64,000 nucleotides of DNA from Bacillota bacterium (GTDB lineage: Bacteria > Bacillota > Clostridia > Lachnospirales > Lachnospiraceae). The translations under genes were made by a program, and so were the position numbers. A model generated the notes under the pieces. It was not told the DNA's origin. It was given only the letters and a program-made list of their open reading frames with translations, and did no database searches. Each line of letters opens with the position of its first letter. The stretch's first letter is position 1. The stretch is taken from contig JAEXOU010000004.1 in the NCBI GenBank assembly GCA_023439125.1, positions 1-64,000 of the forward strand, in the 5' to 3' direction. This document shows, one piece after another, positions 18,433 to 26,387 of this stretch.

Positions 18433-18870
18433 ATGAAAAAGAAAAGTATTAAAATAGCAATGCTTGTAGCATTGGTAGCATGTGTGGTAACAGTTATTTT
18501 TGTTATGAAAGGAAACAAAGGTAATATAGAAAATGTCAATCGTGTTGTGGGTTATTCCGCACTCTATGATGAGAGACTTATCAATGAAGCGTTTAATGTT
18601 GTAGAAAAAACCTTTTCCAAAGAATTTGAAGGATGCACATTAACAGAGCTTCGATATGATGATGAAGTTGAAAACATATTCGCAGAAGAGATGATGGAAT
18701 ATGCGAAAGAAAATAACCAAGAACTTATCATAATACTATCTACCTTTGATACAGACAAAAAAGGTGGAGATGGTAGCTTCAACCCTAATGATACATATAC
18801 CAACTGGCAGTGGCACTTAGCGCGAACCGCAGACAAAAAGAGTTGGGAGGTAATTACTTGGGGTTATTAA
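18433..18870 (+). CDS. Small membrane-anchored or exported protein, unknown function
   Basis: This 145-residue protein has an N-terminal KKKS followed by a hydrophobic stretch (about 8-26), so it is an uncleaved anchor or signal peptide. The remainder has a mixed alpha/beta look and ends with WQWHLARTADKKSWEVITWGY. That ending resembles DUF4829-type extracytoplasmic domains, a weak match made by eye. ATG 18433 is preferred to ATG 18427 because GGAGG would be only one base from the latter. Confidence 0.65.
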   Translation: MKKKSIKIAMLVALVACVVTVIFVMKGNKGNIENVNRVVGYSALYDERLINEAFNVVEKTFSKEFEGCTLTELRYDDEVENIFAEEMMEYAKENNQELIIILSTFDTDKKGGDGSFNPNDTYTNWQWHLARTADKKSWEVITWGY

Positions 18871-18903
18871 AGATTCCAAACCAGAAGTTACTAAACCAAA
18901 TAG

Positions 18904-19077
18904 ATGAAAAGGGAAACAGGTGAGGATCCTGTACGAACTCGTCACCGTAATAAGGGAGCAAAACCGACATATCACTGGACCGAAAGGGAGAAGAAGAGGA
19001 GAAAAGATGAAAAAGAACACAACAATTACTTTATTAATTATGATAGCATCTATATTTGTATCAATTTCTGGTTGTAA
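18904..19077 (+). other. Possible small out-of-frame ORF overlapping the next lipoprotein start
   Basis: A 57-codon frame starting at ATG 18904 reads GEDPVRTRHRNKGAKPTYHW, then many Lys/Arg/Glu. This looks more like conserved protein than random translation and stops inside the lipoprotein gene. It may be the remnant of a C-terminal domain from a lost gene. No ribosome site is evident. Confidence 0.25.
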
Positions 19078-20026
19078 TAAGGCTCACAATAACGTTAATG
19101 ACCCTAGTTCAACCAATGCTTCCAACAACGAAAGTACTACAACACCTGCATCCCAAAACATTAATGAAAGTACTTCAACCCCTGTTCCTCAAAGTATAAT
19201 CGAAAGCACTACAACCCCAATCCCTAGTAACGTAAATGAGAGTACTCCATCACCAGTAACTTCCTATCAAAATTATATGGGAACCTGGAATACTGGTTCA
19301 GAGTATGAAGAAGAACTAACAATATGGGAAACGAATAATACTTATCAATTGGTAATTGGAGTTTATAGAATAACGACATTATATGCAACTGCAGAAAAAG
19401 AAAGTGGTAATAGATTAGAATTTTACACGACAGATGCACGAAGCATCACCGGAACACTTGAGTTTAAGGTAAATAGTATTTTAGTTACAATTATTGATTC
19501 AGATTTTAAATATATTGAAGCAGGAACCACTTATGATTTTACGAATCAAATTTCTCATGACAATTCATTGGAAACAATAAATTTAGCAATAGAATGTGAT
19601 GAGAATTTATGTACTGCTGATGAAATTGTACTGTTTAGCTTTAAGGTGGAAGATTCCCAGAAAGTATTATCGATCTGTGAAGAGAAAAATAAGAGTTACA
19701 TTGTATATCGTTATGGTACAAAGGATAATATTGAATTGGAATATCCGGAAGACAAAACTGATTATTTAGGCTTTTCTTATACAGATGCTGATGATTATCC
19801 TGATGATGCATCTGATGTTGATCTTACAAAATACTTATCTTTTACTAACAAAGGGTATTACTATACGATCCGTGAATATAAAAGTGAGACTATGAAACAG
19901 TTAGAAGCTGATATACTTATCACTGATTTATTCACGGGTGAAGTAGTTACAACAAATAGAGCTCAAAGTGGAAGTATAATTGGTGATTTATTATATATAA
20001 AAGATTACTTGAATGATGCAAGGTAA
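19007..20026 (+). CDS. Lipoprotein with Ser/Thr-rich repeat linker
   Basis: This 339-residue protein has a lipoprotein signal with lipobox SISGC. Four imperfect repeats of about 15 residues follow in the linker (NESTTTPASQ, NESTSTPVPQ, IESTTTPIPS, NESTPSPV). After that comes a beta-rich domain with YMGTWNTGSEYEEELTIWE, which resembles lipocalin-like extracytoplasmic folds. The function is unknown. GAGGAG precedes ATG 19007; the frame extends to 18920 without a better start. Confidence 0.72.
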   Translation: MKKNTTITLLIMIASIFVSISGCNKAHNNVNDPSSTNASNNESTTTPASQNINESTSTPVPQSIIESTTTPIPSNVNESTPSPVTSYQNYMGTWNTGSEYEEELTIWETNNTYQLVIGVYRITTLYATAEKESGNRLEFYTTDARSITGTLEFKVNSILVTIIDSDFKYIEAGTTYDFTNQISHDNSLETINLAIECDENLCTADEIVLFSFKVEDSQKVLSICEEKNKSYIVYRYGTKDNIELEYPEDKTDYLGFSYTDADDYPDDASDVDLTKYLSFTNKGYYYTIREYKSETMKQLEADILITDLFTGEVVTTNRAQSGSIIGDLLYIKDYLNDAR

Positions 20027-20351
20027 GATCAGAACTTTAAGACGAACTATATAACCTCAGACAAAAAGAGCGTTTTTAGAGCTCTACTCCTGTATTTTAT
20101 CTTCAAAAAAGATTGGGATAATTTCGAATGATGCCAAGTATGCCTTGTGCTTAACTATTTTCCTCAGAAATCTTGAAAAATCAAGGTCTCTGAGTTTTTT
20201 TTGTTTCAGCCTGTTTTCGTACACTTCATACATCTATTCCATTCATCCCTCAAAGAACTATTACGATATCTTTTGTAGTATTCTGTTTACCTTGGTTATT
20301 CAGGCAGTATCCTATTCAGTTTTGAAAGTATACAGAGTACACATTAAAAAG
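20027..20351. other. Gene-free stretch before promoter copy 3
   Basis: I see no supported gene. A 72-codon frame at 20145-20363 is interrupted by a terminator-like hairpin and runs into the promoter, so I do not accept it. Confidence 0.5.
20163..20202 (+). terminator. Rho-independent terminator
   Basis: CTCAGA-CTTGA pairs with TCAAG-TCTGAG around a small internal loop, followed by eight T residues. Confidence 0.65.
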
Positions 20352-20380
20352 TTGACTTCCTAAATAAGGAAATATATAAT
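20352..20380 (+). promoter_or_regulatory. Promoter with palindromic operator in the spacer (copy 3)
   Basis: TTGACT, a 17-bp spacer and TATAAT are present, with palindrome TTCCTAAATAAGGAA at 20357-20371. Compared with copy 1 the palindrome centre differs but the symmetrical arms are kept, as expected for a protein-binding site. Confidence 0.75.
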
Positions 20381-20412
20381 TATATCAATTTAATTTGGGG
20401 AGGGCAGATAGA

Positions 20413-21045
20413 ATGTACATACTTATTGATATTCTAAGTACGTTAATATGCGTATTCATAACGATTTTTTTTATAAATTCTATATTAATGTCATTACCAA
20501 TATATCATTTAAAAAGAAATACTAGTCATTCAGATAAATATATATTAAAATATGAAAACCATATTGATTTTCAAAGTGGTAGAGAATGTGCCGCTTTTGC
20601 AACAGCATATATTTTAAGATTTTTTAATATAAATACAGATGGTAATACTTTATACAAAGACTTTCCATGTAAACTTCCTGATGGGAATATCACTCCTTTA
20701 GGTATAAGAAAAGTGTTTAAAAGATATGGCTTTAAGACGAAATATTATAAGGGAAATATGAATCGTTTAAAGATGGAAATAGAAAAAGGTATCCCTGTTA
20801 TAGTATTTATACATGTAACTCCTACAATAAAAATAAGGCATTTTGTCCCAATAACAGGATTTGATCACGAGGGATTTTATCTTGCTGAATCGTTAGAGCA
20901 ATTTAAGAATATTGCAGATGATAATGGGGTTTATAACCGAAAAGTTCTCTTTAGTGATTTCAGAAAAATGTGGAATATAAAAAAAATCTATATGCCATTT
21001 TACAGTTTTACATATATATGCATTGCTCCGAAAGAGAATTATTAG
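20413..21045 (+). CDS. Membrane-anchored C39-like peptidase-fold protein
   Basis: This 210-residue protein has one N-terminal membrane segment (about 4-28). A papain-like domain of the C39/C39_2 kind follows: Cys in SGRECAAFATAYIL, His in IRHFVPITGFD and a following acidic LAESLE. The Cys and His are in the right order for a catalytic pair. The usual GxxCGxxA form is altered to GRECAAFA. No ABC exporter or bacteriocin precursor is adjacent. GGGGAGGG precedes ATG 20413. Confidence 0.7.
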   Translation: MYILIDILSTLICVFITIFFINSILMSLPIYHLKRNTSHSDKYILKYENHIDFQSGRECAAFATAYILRFFNINTDGNTLYKDFPCKLPDGNITPLGIRKVFKRYGFKTKYYKGNMNRLKMEIEKGIPVIVFIHVTPTIKIRHFVPITGFDHEGFYLAESLEQFKNIADDNGVYNRKVLFSDFRKMWNIKKIYMPFYSFTYICIAPKENY

Positions 21046-21113
21046 TCAAGTCATTCGTCTCTTAATATAGCATTATTATTTTATCATGATAATTATCATC
21101 TCTAAAACGTTCA
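21044..21113 (-). pseudogene. Remnant copy of a GNAT gene 3' end
   Basis: This stretch is closely similar to 22653-22723, the C-terminal coding part of the broken GNAT gene further on. Shared blocks include TTTATCATGATA and TATCATCTCTAAAAC. Translated on the minus strand it gives RDDNYHDKIIM, matching RDDKYHDKIIM. It is a partial duplication with no gene attached. Confidence 0.6.
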
Positions 21114-21123
21114 TATATCCTAC

Positions 21124-21411
21124 TTAACAAATTTCAAAGAATACTGCTATACAGCAAATGAAAATAAACGCTGAACAGCAAAAAATAGGGATTGCATAAG
21201 GTTTATTTTTCTTATATATTTTAATACCATTTAATAAAGTAATTACTCCTAAAATTGGAATTGTAATTGAGTTTGAATTTGAAATGTTGATTATTCCTAA
21301 TAAAGCAACTACTGATAATACTATCACTATACACGATAAACCGATAATTACTACTTTAAATATTTTGTCTGCTAAAGAACTCTTTTCCCAGTTATCTTTA
21401 ATTCTCCCCAT
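21124..21411 (-). CDS. Small membrane protein, DUF3953/YczI-like
   Basis: This 95-residue protein has three predicted membrane helices (about 18-42, 48-62 and 70-92) with NGIKIYKKNKP between the second and third. The arrangement resembles YczI/DUF3953 proteins, a tentative match by eye. GGAGG precedes the ATG on the minus strand. The function is unknown. Confidence 0.6.
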   Translation of the reverse strand: MGRIKDNWEKSSLADKIFKVVIIGLSCIVIVLSVVALLGIINISNSNSITIPILGVITLLNGIKIYKKNKPYAIPIFCCSAFIFICCIAVFFEIC

Positions 21412-21570
21412 TTGAACCTCCTATTAATTAATAACTGATTTATATCACTTCTAATAAGTTATAAGAACTATTTGCATTATAACACATCGAATTACCAAAC
21501 AACACCATATTATTTTTATATGTTTTGGTATTAAATGTATTTGTATGTGATAATTTCGATGATATGAAGA

Positions 21571-21861
21571 GTGATCATCCAAAGTATAGCCGCATGTGGA
21601 TTTTCTATCGGTTTTGAGCGAATTATTACAATTCTGCAGGATAATGCAAAGTGCAGTAATTATAGAAACAAAAAGAGCATTGCTATTTTGGTTGATAAGA
21701 ATATTAGTTCTGAAAGAATAATTGAGATATTTGAAGAAGCAACAGCATTAAGAAAATGTGGAAATATAGTTTTAGTTCAGCCATTAAATAAAAATGCTAA
21801 ATTTCAAGTTGAAAATCTTGAAAAAGATGGGTATACAGATATTCGTAAAGTATTAAACTAA
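21571..21861 (+). pseudogene. 3' remnant of a histidyl-tRNA synthetase-like gene
   Basis: The 96 codons begin with AACGFSIGFERIITIL, the motif 3 region of class II HisRS/HisZ proteins. They continue with an anticodon-binding-type domain (SIAILVDKN, ALRKCGNIVLVQPL, DIRKVLN). The entire catalytic front part, about 300 residues, is missing, and the GTG start at 21571 has no ribosome site. It is most likely a truncated copy left by rearrangement. Confidence 0.7.
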
Positions 21862-21997
21862 GATTTCCAAACCTTTTTCCCTATGAGTATATAAGAGCAG
21901 AATTACGGTTCTGCCCTTATGTATCATATTTGATATGATGCAAATGTTAAACTTGCACTGCGAGTTAACTTTTATAGCTCATGTGTAAAATGCTGAG

Positions 21998-22480
21998 TTA
22001 CATTAGGTTAAAAGGTGAATAATATTTTCTCCTGACTGCCTGAGTAAAACCGTAATCAATAATGACAGGACGATTGTTAATCATACCCCAGTTAGCAGTT
22101 CGATATAAATCATTCAGTAGTATACTATGATTTATGAGAACATGCCTAATCTCTTGTAATTGAAAAAGTTCTCGATTACTCTGTACATTAAAATATCTCC
22201 TTACTTCAGAGAAATCCTTAATATGGATGGCTTTCTCCATAATCAGCAATCGAAAATCATCAGATACTTTTATAACTTTAGCATAGATACTAGAGTGGTC
22301 GGATAAGGAGATATGATTTTCAACTTTGTTTTGTGCAATCCCTTTGTTGTTCTTTGCAACTTTGACAACATAATCATTTTCTAAATCATACACTATTCTA
22401 CCAGACCCTGAGCCAATACATTGGTAAACCCCATTTCTTATATTCGAATCAATAAGATCAAAATCAATTATTTCATTCAT
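21998..22480 (-). CDS. Small protein with kinase-like fold
   Basis: This 160-residue protein carries GSGSGRIVYDLENDYVVKVA, a glycine-rich loop plus the invariant Lys of protein kinase-like folds. Later WGMINNRPVIIDYGFT takes the place of the DFG-type metal-binding Asp. The usual HxDxxxxN catalytic loop is reduced to DLYRTANWG. The protein is much shorter than standard kinases (about 250). It could be a minimal or inactive kinase, or a phage-derived protein. Its partner is unknown. Confidence 0.55.
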   Translation of the reverse strand: MNEIIDFDLIDSNIRNGVYQCIGSGSGRIVYDLENDYVVKVAKNNKGIAQNKVENHISLSDHSSIYAKVIKVSDDFRLLIMEKAIHIKDFSEVRRYFNVQSNRELFQLQEIRHVLINHSILLNDLYRTANWGMINNRPVIIDYGFTQAVRRKYYSPFNLM

Positions 22481-22644
22481 AGTCGCGAGTCCCTATAATA
22501 TTAAAATGTCTTATAATATTATATTATGCACTTCATAATCAGTTAGTGTTTATTAAAAGTCATTACAAGTAAAATCAAGGGTTCTAATGTCATTTCATGG
22601 TTTTACAGATATATCCATATGCCTTACCAAGGTGAGAGTTGCAA

Positions 22645-23169
22645 CTATTGTGTATCAAGCCATTCTTCTCTTAATATTGCCATAATAATTTTATCATGAT
22701 ATTTATCATCTCTAAAACATGCCTGTTTCATTACCCCTTCTGTCTTAAAGTTTGCCTTGGCGTATGCTTTGATAGCTCCTTTATTTTCATCTGAAACAGT
22801 AAGCATAATCCTGTGAAGATTTAATTCTTGAAATCCCATTCTTACAATTTCTTTCGTTACGAATGTTCCAATGCCTTTTCCGTGATACGTTTTATCACCA
22901 ATAAAAATAAAGTATTCTCCTGATTAATTAATATTATTGATATGCGCAATCCCTGCATATCCTATTAATCGATTGGTTGTCATATCGACAATCGCTTTAT
23001 TAAATGACGTGCTGTCTGATAGTAAATTATCAAACCACTGTGATATATCACTATCTTTTGTCATCCTTAGAAATATGGACAGTGAATATTTTATGACATC
23101 CTTATCCTTTAGCCATAAAAAGAAATGTTCTTTGTCGGATAATTGTAACTCCCTCAATAGGATATTCAT
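22645..23169 (-). pseudogene. GNAT acetyltransferase gene broken by one in-frame stop
   Basis: On the minus strand one continuous frame of 175 codons covers a whole GNAT. It starts MNILLRELQLSDKEHFFLWL and has FIFIGDKTYHGKGIGTFVTK as motif A. It ends NKGAIKAYAKANFKTEG and REEWLDTQ. A single TAA at 22924-22926 splits it after AHINNIN. There is no frameshift, so this looks like a recent nonsense mutation or a sequencing error. Confidence 0.8.
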
Positions 23170-23443
23170 ACAAGCTTTTCTCCTTAGCTTATTATTCTGA
23201 TTGCAAATGATCTAATTTGATTAGGCAAAACATGCTCTATCCTTTGATATCATATCACTTATGTATAATGACATCAATATTTACTAACAAAATCTTCCTG
23301 ATAAGTCAGTTGTAGACATGCGTTAACACTTGTTATATGAATTAACATATCCTCAAAGATGGAACGAGTGACTGTTACAATTCTGATTTTTGGGGTGTAT
23401 ACTTCGTTGGGGAGGTGTAGATGGTAGACTTTAGTTGCATTTA
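23170..23443. other. Gene-free AT-rich stretch
   Basis: I see no supported gene, hairpin or repeat here. A GGGGAGGTG at 23409-23417 is followed by a nine-codon frame (ATG 23421) that is too short to judge. Confidence 0.5.
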
Positions 23444-23472
23444 TTGACTTACTATTTTAGCAAAAGTATAAT
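23444..23472 (+). promoter_or_regulatory. Sigma-A-type promoter of the AraC-GyrI gene
   Basis: TTGACT, a 17-bp spacer and TATAAT lie about 150 bp before the ATG at 23624, leaving a long untranslated leader. Confidence 0.7.
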
Positions 23473-23623
23473 AAGATATATTTACAATTTGTCACTAAAT
23501 ATTTAGTCAAGTAAAAGTTGTTGTCATATTGGCTATAGGATCAAAATACGATAAATGATTAATTGGAAAGTCGGATGAGTGCATTTCGTTTCTGATATCA
23601 TTGAATCAAAGGAGGAGCATAAG

Positions 23624-24469
23624 ATGAATCTCATTGAACAACTTAACCGAGCAATTGAGTATATTGAGTTAAATCTGACTGATGCAGAAGCATTATCATC
23701 GGTAGCAAAAGTAACATCGTATTCGTCCTATCATTTTCAACGAATATTCAACTACCTTACAGATATGCCACTTTCAGAGTATATACGGAAACGCAAAATG
23801 TCAGTAGCGGTGGTGGACCTGCAAAGAGGAGATAAGGTAATTGATGTTGCTGTAAAATACGGATATAACAGCGCTGATAGCTTTACAAGAGCATTTGAAA
23901 GGCAACATGGTTTCACTCCAACAATTGTTCGGCAGGATGGTGTGAAGTTTCAGATATATCCACCTTTGACTTTTCAAATTCAGATTAAAGGAGTGAAAAA
24001 AATGACTTGTAAGATTGAAACAAAAAGTGCATTTGAAATGTTCGGTATTTATGGCGAAATAAGTTCCGATATGGAGAAAGCATTTGATGAAGTATCAATG
24101 TTTTGTAAGCAGTGTGACGATGATGGCTCGGTTGACGAAATGAATAACTTATTGGGAGAAGAACCTGATACTATGCTTCATGCAGCACTGTATGACCACA
24201 CGGAGACCACCTTTAAGTATATGATATGTCAGCATGTACCAGAAGCTATGGATATTCCGAAACGATTTACCATACTACATGTTCCGGCTATGACATGGGC
24301 CATATTTTCAGTGGACGACTGTGAGATGCAAAGTATGTGGCGACGAATCTATGCAGAATGGCTACCAACATCAGGTTATAATCTGGTGGGAGATATCAAT
24401 TTCGAAATGTATTACGGCAAAGCAGATAATGCGAGAGGTGAAATCTGGATTCCTGTTGAGGCTCAATAA
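23624..24469 (+). CDS. AraC-family regulator with GyrI-like C-terminal domain
   Basis: This 281-residue protein has HTH units in residues 1-105 (SYSSYHFQRIFNYLTDMPLS, then YGYNSADSFTRAFERQHG). A GyrI-like domain follows with AMFEMFGIYGE-like strands and a closing EIWIPVEAQ. It is very similar to the regulator at 16261, so the two are paralogues. AAAGGAGGAG precedes ATG 23624. No obvious target gene follows within 300 bp. Confidence 0.87.
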   Translation: MNLIEQLNRAIEYIELNLTDAEALSSVAKVTSYSSYHFQRIFNYLTDMPLSEYIRKRKMSVAVVDLQRGDKVIDVAVKYGYNSADSFTRAFERQHGFTPTIVRQDGVKFQIYPPLTFQIQIKGVKKMTCKIETKSAFEMFGIYGEISSDMEKAFDEVSMFCKQCDDDGSVDEMNNLLGEEPDTMLHAALYDHTETTFKYMICQHVPEAMDIPKRFTILHVPAMTWAIFSVDDCEMQSMWRRIYAEWLPTSGYNLVGDINFEMYYGKADNARGEIWIPVEAQ

Positions 24470-24480
24470 GGTTATGCAGG

Positions 24481-24516
24481 AGACGGGAGCTATAATATTT
24501 ATAGCTCCTGTCTTTT
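24481..24516 (+). terminator. Rho-independent terminator
   Basis: AGACGGGAGCTATA pairs with TATAGCTCCTGTCT and is followed by TTTT. Confidence 0.8.
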
Positions 24517-24832
24517 ATTGTGGTATTTAGACTAGAATGAGTATATAATTAGATTATTACATAACCAACTTATAAGACAAAAAATGCACACATCCCATGT
24601 GTGCAAGTAAGTATGCAGATAATAAAAGAAACCGTACCCTCCTGTTTATGAGTGCGGGGATTTGTTGGAATGCCGTCTCGTGCTATATTGATAAAGGCAG
24701 GATAGCTAACACTAAGTAATTGACAATAATTATTTCTCGGATTATATACCAAATGATAACACAATAGTAAATTTATTTATATGTTTGCTTTATTATTCTG
24801 ATTGAACAATATTATTTAATAGGAGGAATACT
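24517..24832. other. Gene-free stretch with tRNA-like scar (copy B)
   Basis: No gene is visible. The segment 24652-24684 (GCGGGGATTTGTTGGAATGC, then CGTCTCGTGCT) matches the scar at 3081-3111 over about 30 bp with few differences. ATGTGTGC occurs just upstream (24597). The two scars could bracket the accessory region. Confidence 0.45.
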
Positions 24833-25363
24833 ATGGGTTTTCTTAAAAACTTCTTTAAAAACGAGGAGAGTAATGATAATTTTACATTAATAGCTGAGAA
24901 CATGGCAACTATTTACTACATCATTAAAGAGTCGCAATATGGTAGTAAATTAACAGAGAACCAAATATTATATGCAACAGGATTTATTGATACACTAAGT
25001 TACTTGATGAGCGAAAGTATCACAGATGAAGAGATTAAGCAGGCAGTTACGTTGGGATATATTGGGCAATGTAAGCTGGATACTTATTTGAAACCTCATA
25101 GAGCAATGCTCGAATTTGGTGAAAATCAACCATTAATTGGAATGATTATGCAGATTGAGTGCTTAATCTTTTATCAAGATACTGGAATGAGAGCAAGAGA
25201 ACTAATAGATATGGTAATTTCTCAAAAAGAAAAAATTGAAGCTGCAACGTTGGGTACATTAGCACAGGGGAGTGAATCGAAATATTATAATGACTTATTT
25301 CCTTTAGTTATGCAGATTTTAAATGATGAATATGTTGAAGTTTTAAAAGAGTTATCTTTTTAA
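24833..25363 (+). CDS. Hypothetical soluble helical protein
   Basis: I do not recognise this 176-residue protein. It is predicted to be almost entirely helical, acidic and soluble, with no membrane segment. Features include FLKNFFKNEES at the N-terminus and LGTLAQGSESKYYNDLFPLV near the end. A strong ribosome site AGGAGG precedes the ATG. Confidence 0.7.
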   Translation: MGFLKNFFKNEESNDNFTLIAENMATIYYIIKESQYGSKLTENQILYATGFIDTLSYLMSESITDEEIKQAVTLGYIGQCKLDTYLKPHRAMLEFGENQPLIGMIMQIECLIFYQDTGMRARELIDMVISQKEKIEAATLGTLAQGSESKYYNDLFPLVMQILNDEYVEVLKELSF

Positions 25364-25455
25364 CTTAGTATAAATAGTACATAGGAAAATGCATTAAATT
25401 ACGAATCATGATTGTATTTACGAAAGAATGATATGTTAGAAGAGGTGAGGTAACG

Positions 25456-26361
25456 ATGTATTATCATAGAACATATGTAGAGCAGTCTGATGATTTTAAC
25501 AATATGTGCGAATTAGTTTCATACTTGAACAGTTTGCATTTATGTGATTGGTCATTAGGTAGAATGTATGGATGGAAATATGGTAGATGGAGTAAAGAAA
25601 GTCAGATTGATTCACTGTTTGAAAAACAGGTAGAGTTGTTTTTTGATGATTCTAATGCCTTATGTGGAATAATTATAACGGAGAATTTTGGAGGAAGTTA
25701 TTATCTTCTTTCAAAGAAAGACCAAGACCTTTTACAATCAATGATTAACTTTTTGATAGAATGTGAAAGATTTAATAGACCATATGTAATAACCATACCA
25801 GTGGATGACATATGCCAAATTGATATGCTTGAAAGAAACGGATTTGTTTATACTGGTGACGCGGATGTTACATATAGGTACAATTCTGAGGATATTGTGT
25901 TACCAAATATATTAATACCAAATGGCTTTGCTATAACATCTCAAAAAGAGTATTTAGATGAATCGAAGGCAGAATTGTTAAGATTTTATGCATTTAATCC
26001 TGATGGTATTTATGATGAGATAATTGACCATGCATACAAATATGCAAGAAATAATCCTATATTAATTCCTGAGCTTAGCATGTTGTTGCTGAATGAAGAT
26101 GGTGAACCAATCTCAACATGTATGGGACTTTTAGATAAACAAAATCAGACTATGGAAGTAGAAGTTGTTGCTACAAAAAAAGAGTATGTAAATAGAGGTT
26201 TTGCCAAGATTATGATTTCTGAATGTATGAAAAGAGGAATAAACAGAGGAGTAAAAGAAATCTCAATATCTGCTTGGGAGGAAAAAACAAGAAAAATTTA
26301 TTCTTCTTTTGGTAAATCACATGCTTTGAAAAAAGTAAATTACAAGAAAAGTGTTACTTAA
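25456..26361 (+). CDS. Two-domain GNAT acetyltransferase
   Basis: This 301-residue protein is longer than a single GNAT. The C-terminal half has the clear motif EVVATKKEYVNRGFAKIMIS (N-R-G-F-A) and WEEKTRKIYSSFGK. The N-terminal half (DWSLGRMYGWKYGRW, then LLERNGFVY-like) looks like a degenerate GNAT without the CoA loop. AGAGGTGAGG precedes the ATG. The substrate is unknown. Confidence 0.8.
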   Translation: MYYHRTYVEQSDDFNNMCELVSYLNSLHLCDWSLGRMYGWKYGRWSKESQIDSLFEKQVELFFDDSNALCGIIITENFGGSYYLLSKKDQDLLQSMINFLIECERFNRPYVITIPVDDICQIDMLERNGFVYTGDADVTYRYNSEDIVLPNILIPNGFAITSQKEYLDESKAELLRFYAFNPDGIYDEIIDHAYKYARNNPILIPELSMLLLNEDGEPISTCMGLLDKQNQTMEVEVVATKKEYVNRGFAKIMISECMKRGINRGVKEISISAWEEKTRKIYSSFGKSHALKKVNYKKSVT

Positions 26362-26387
26362 CCATTTAAAACGGAAAGAGGTATCCT

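Noticed and set aside
20145..20363. 72-codon hydrophobic plus-strand frame
   Set aside because: It runs across a terminator hairpin and into the promoter at 20352, with no ribosome site.
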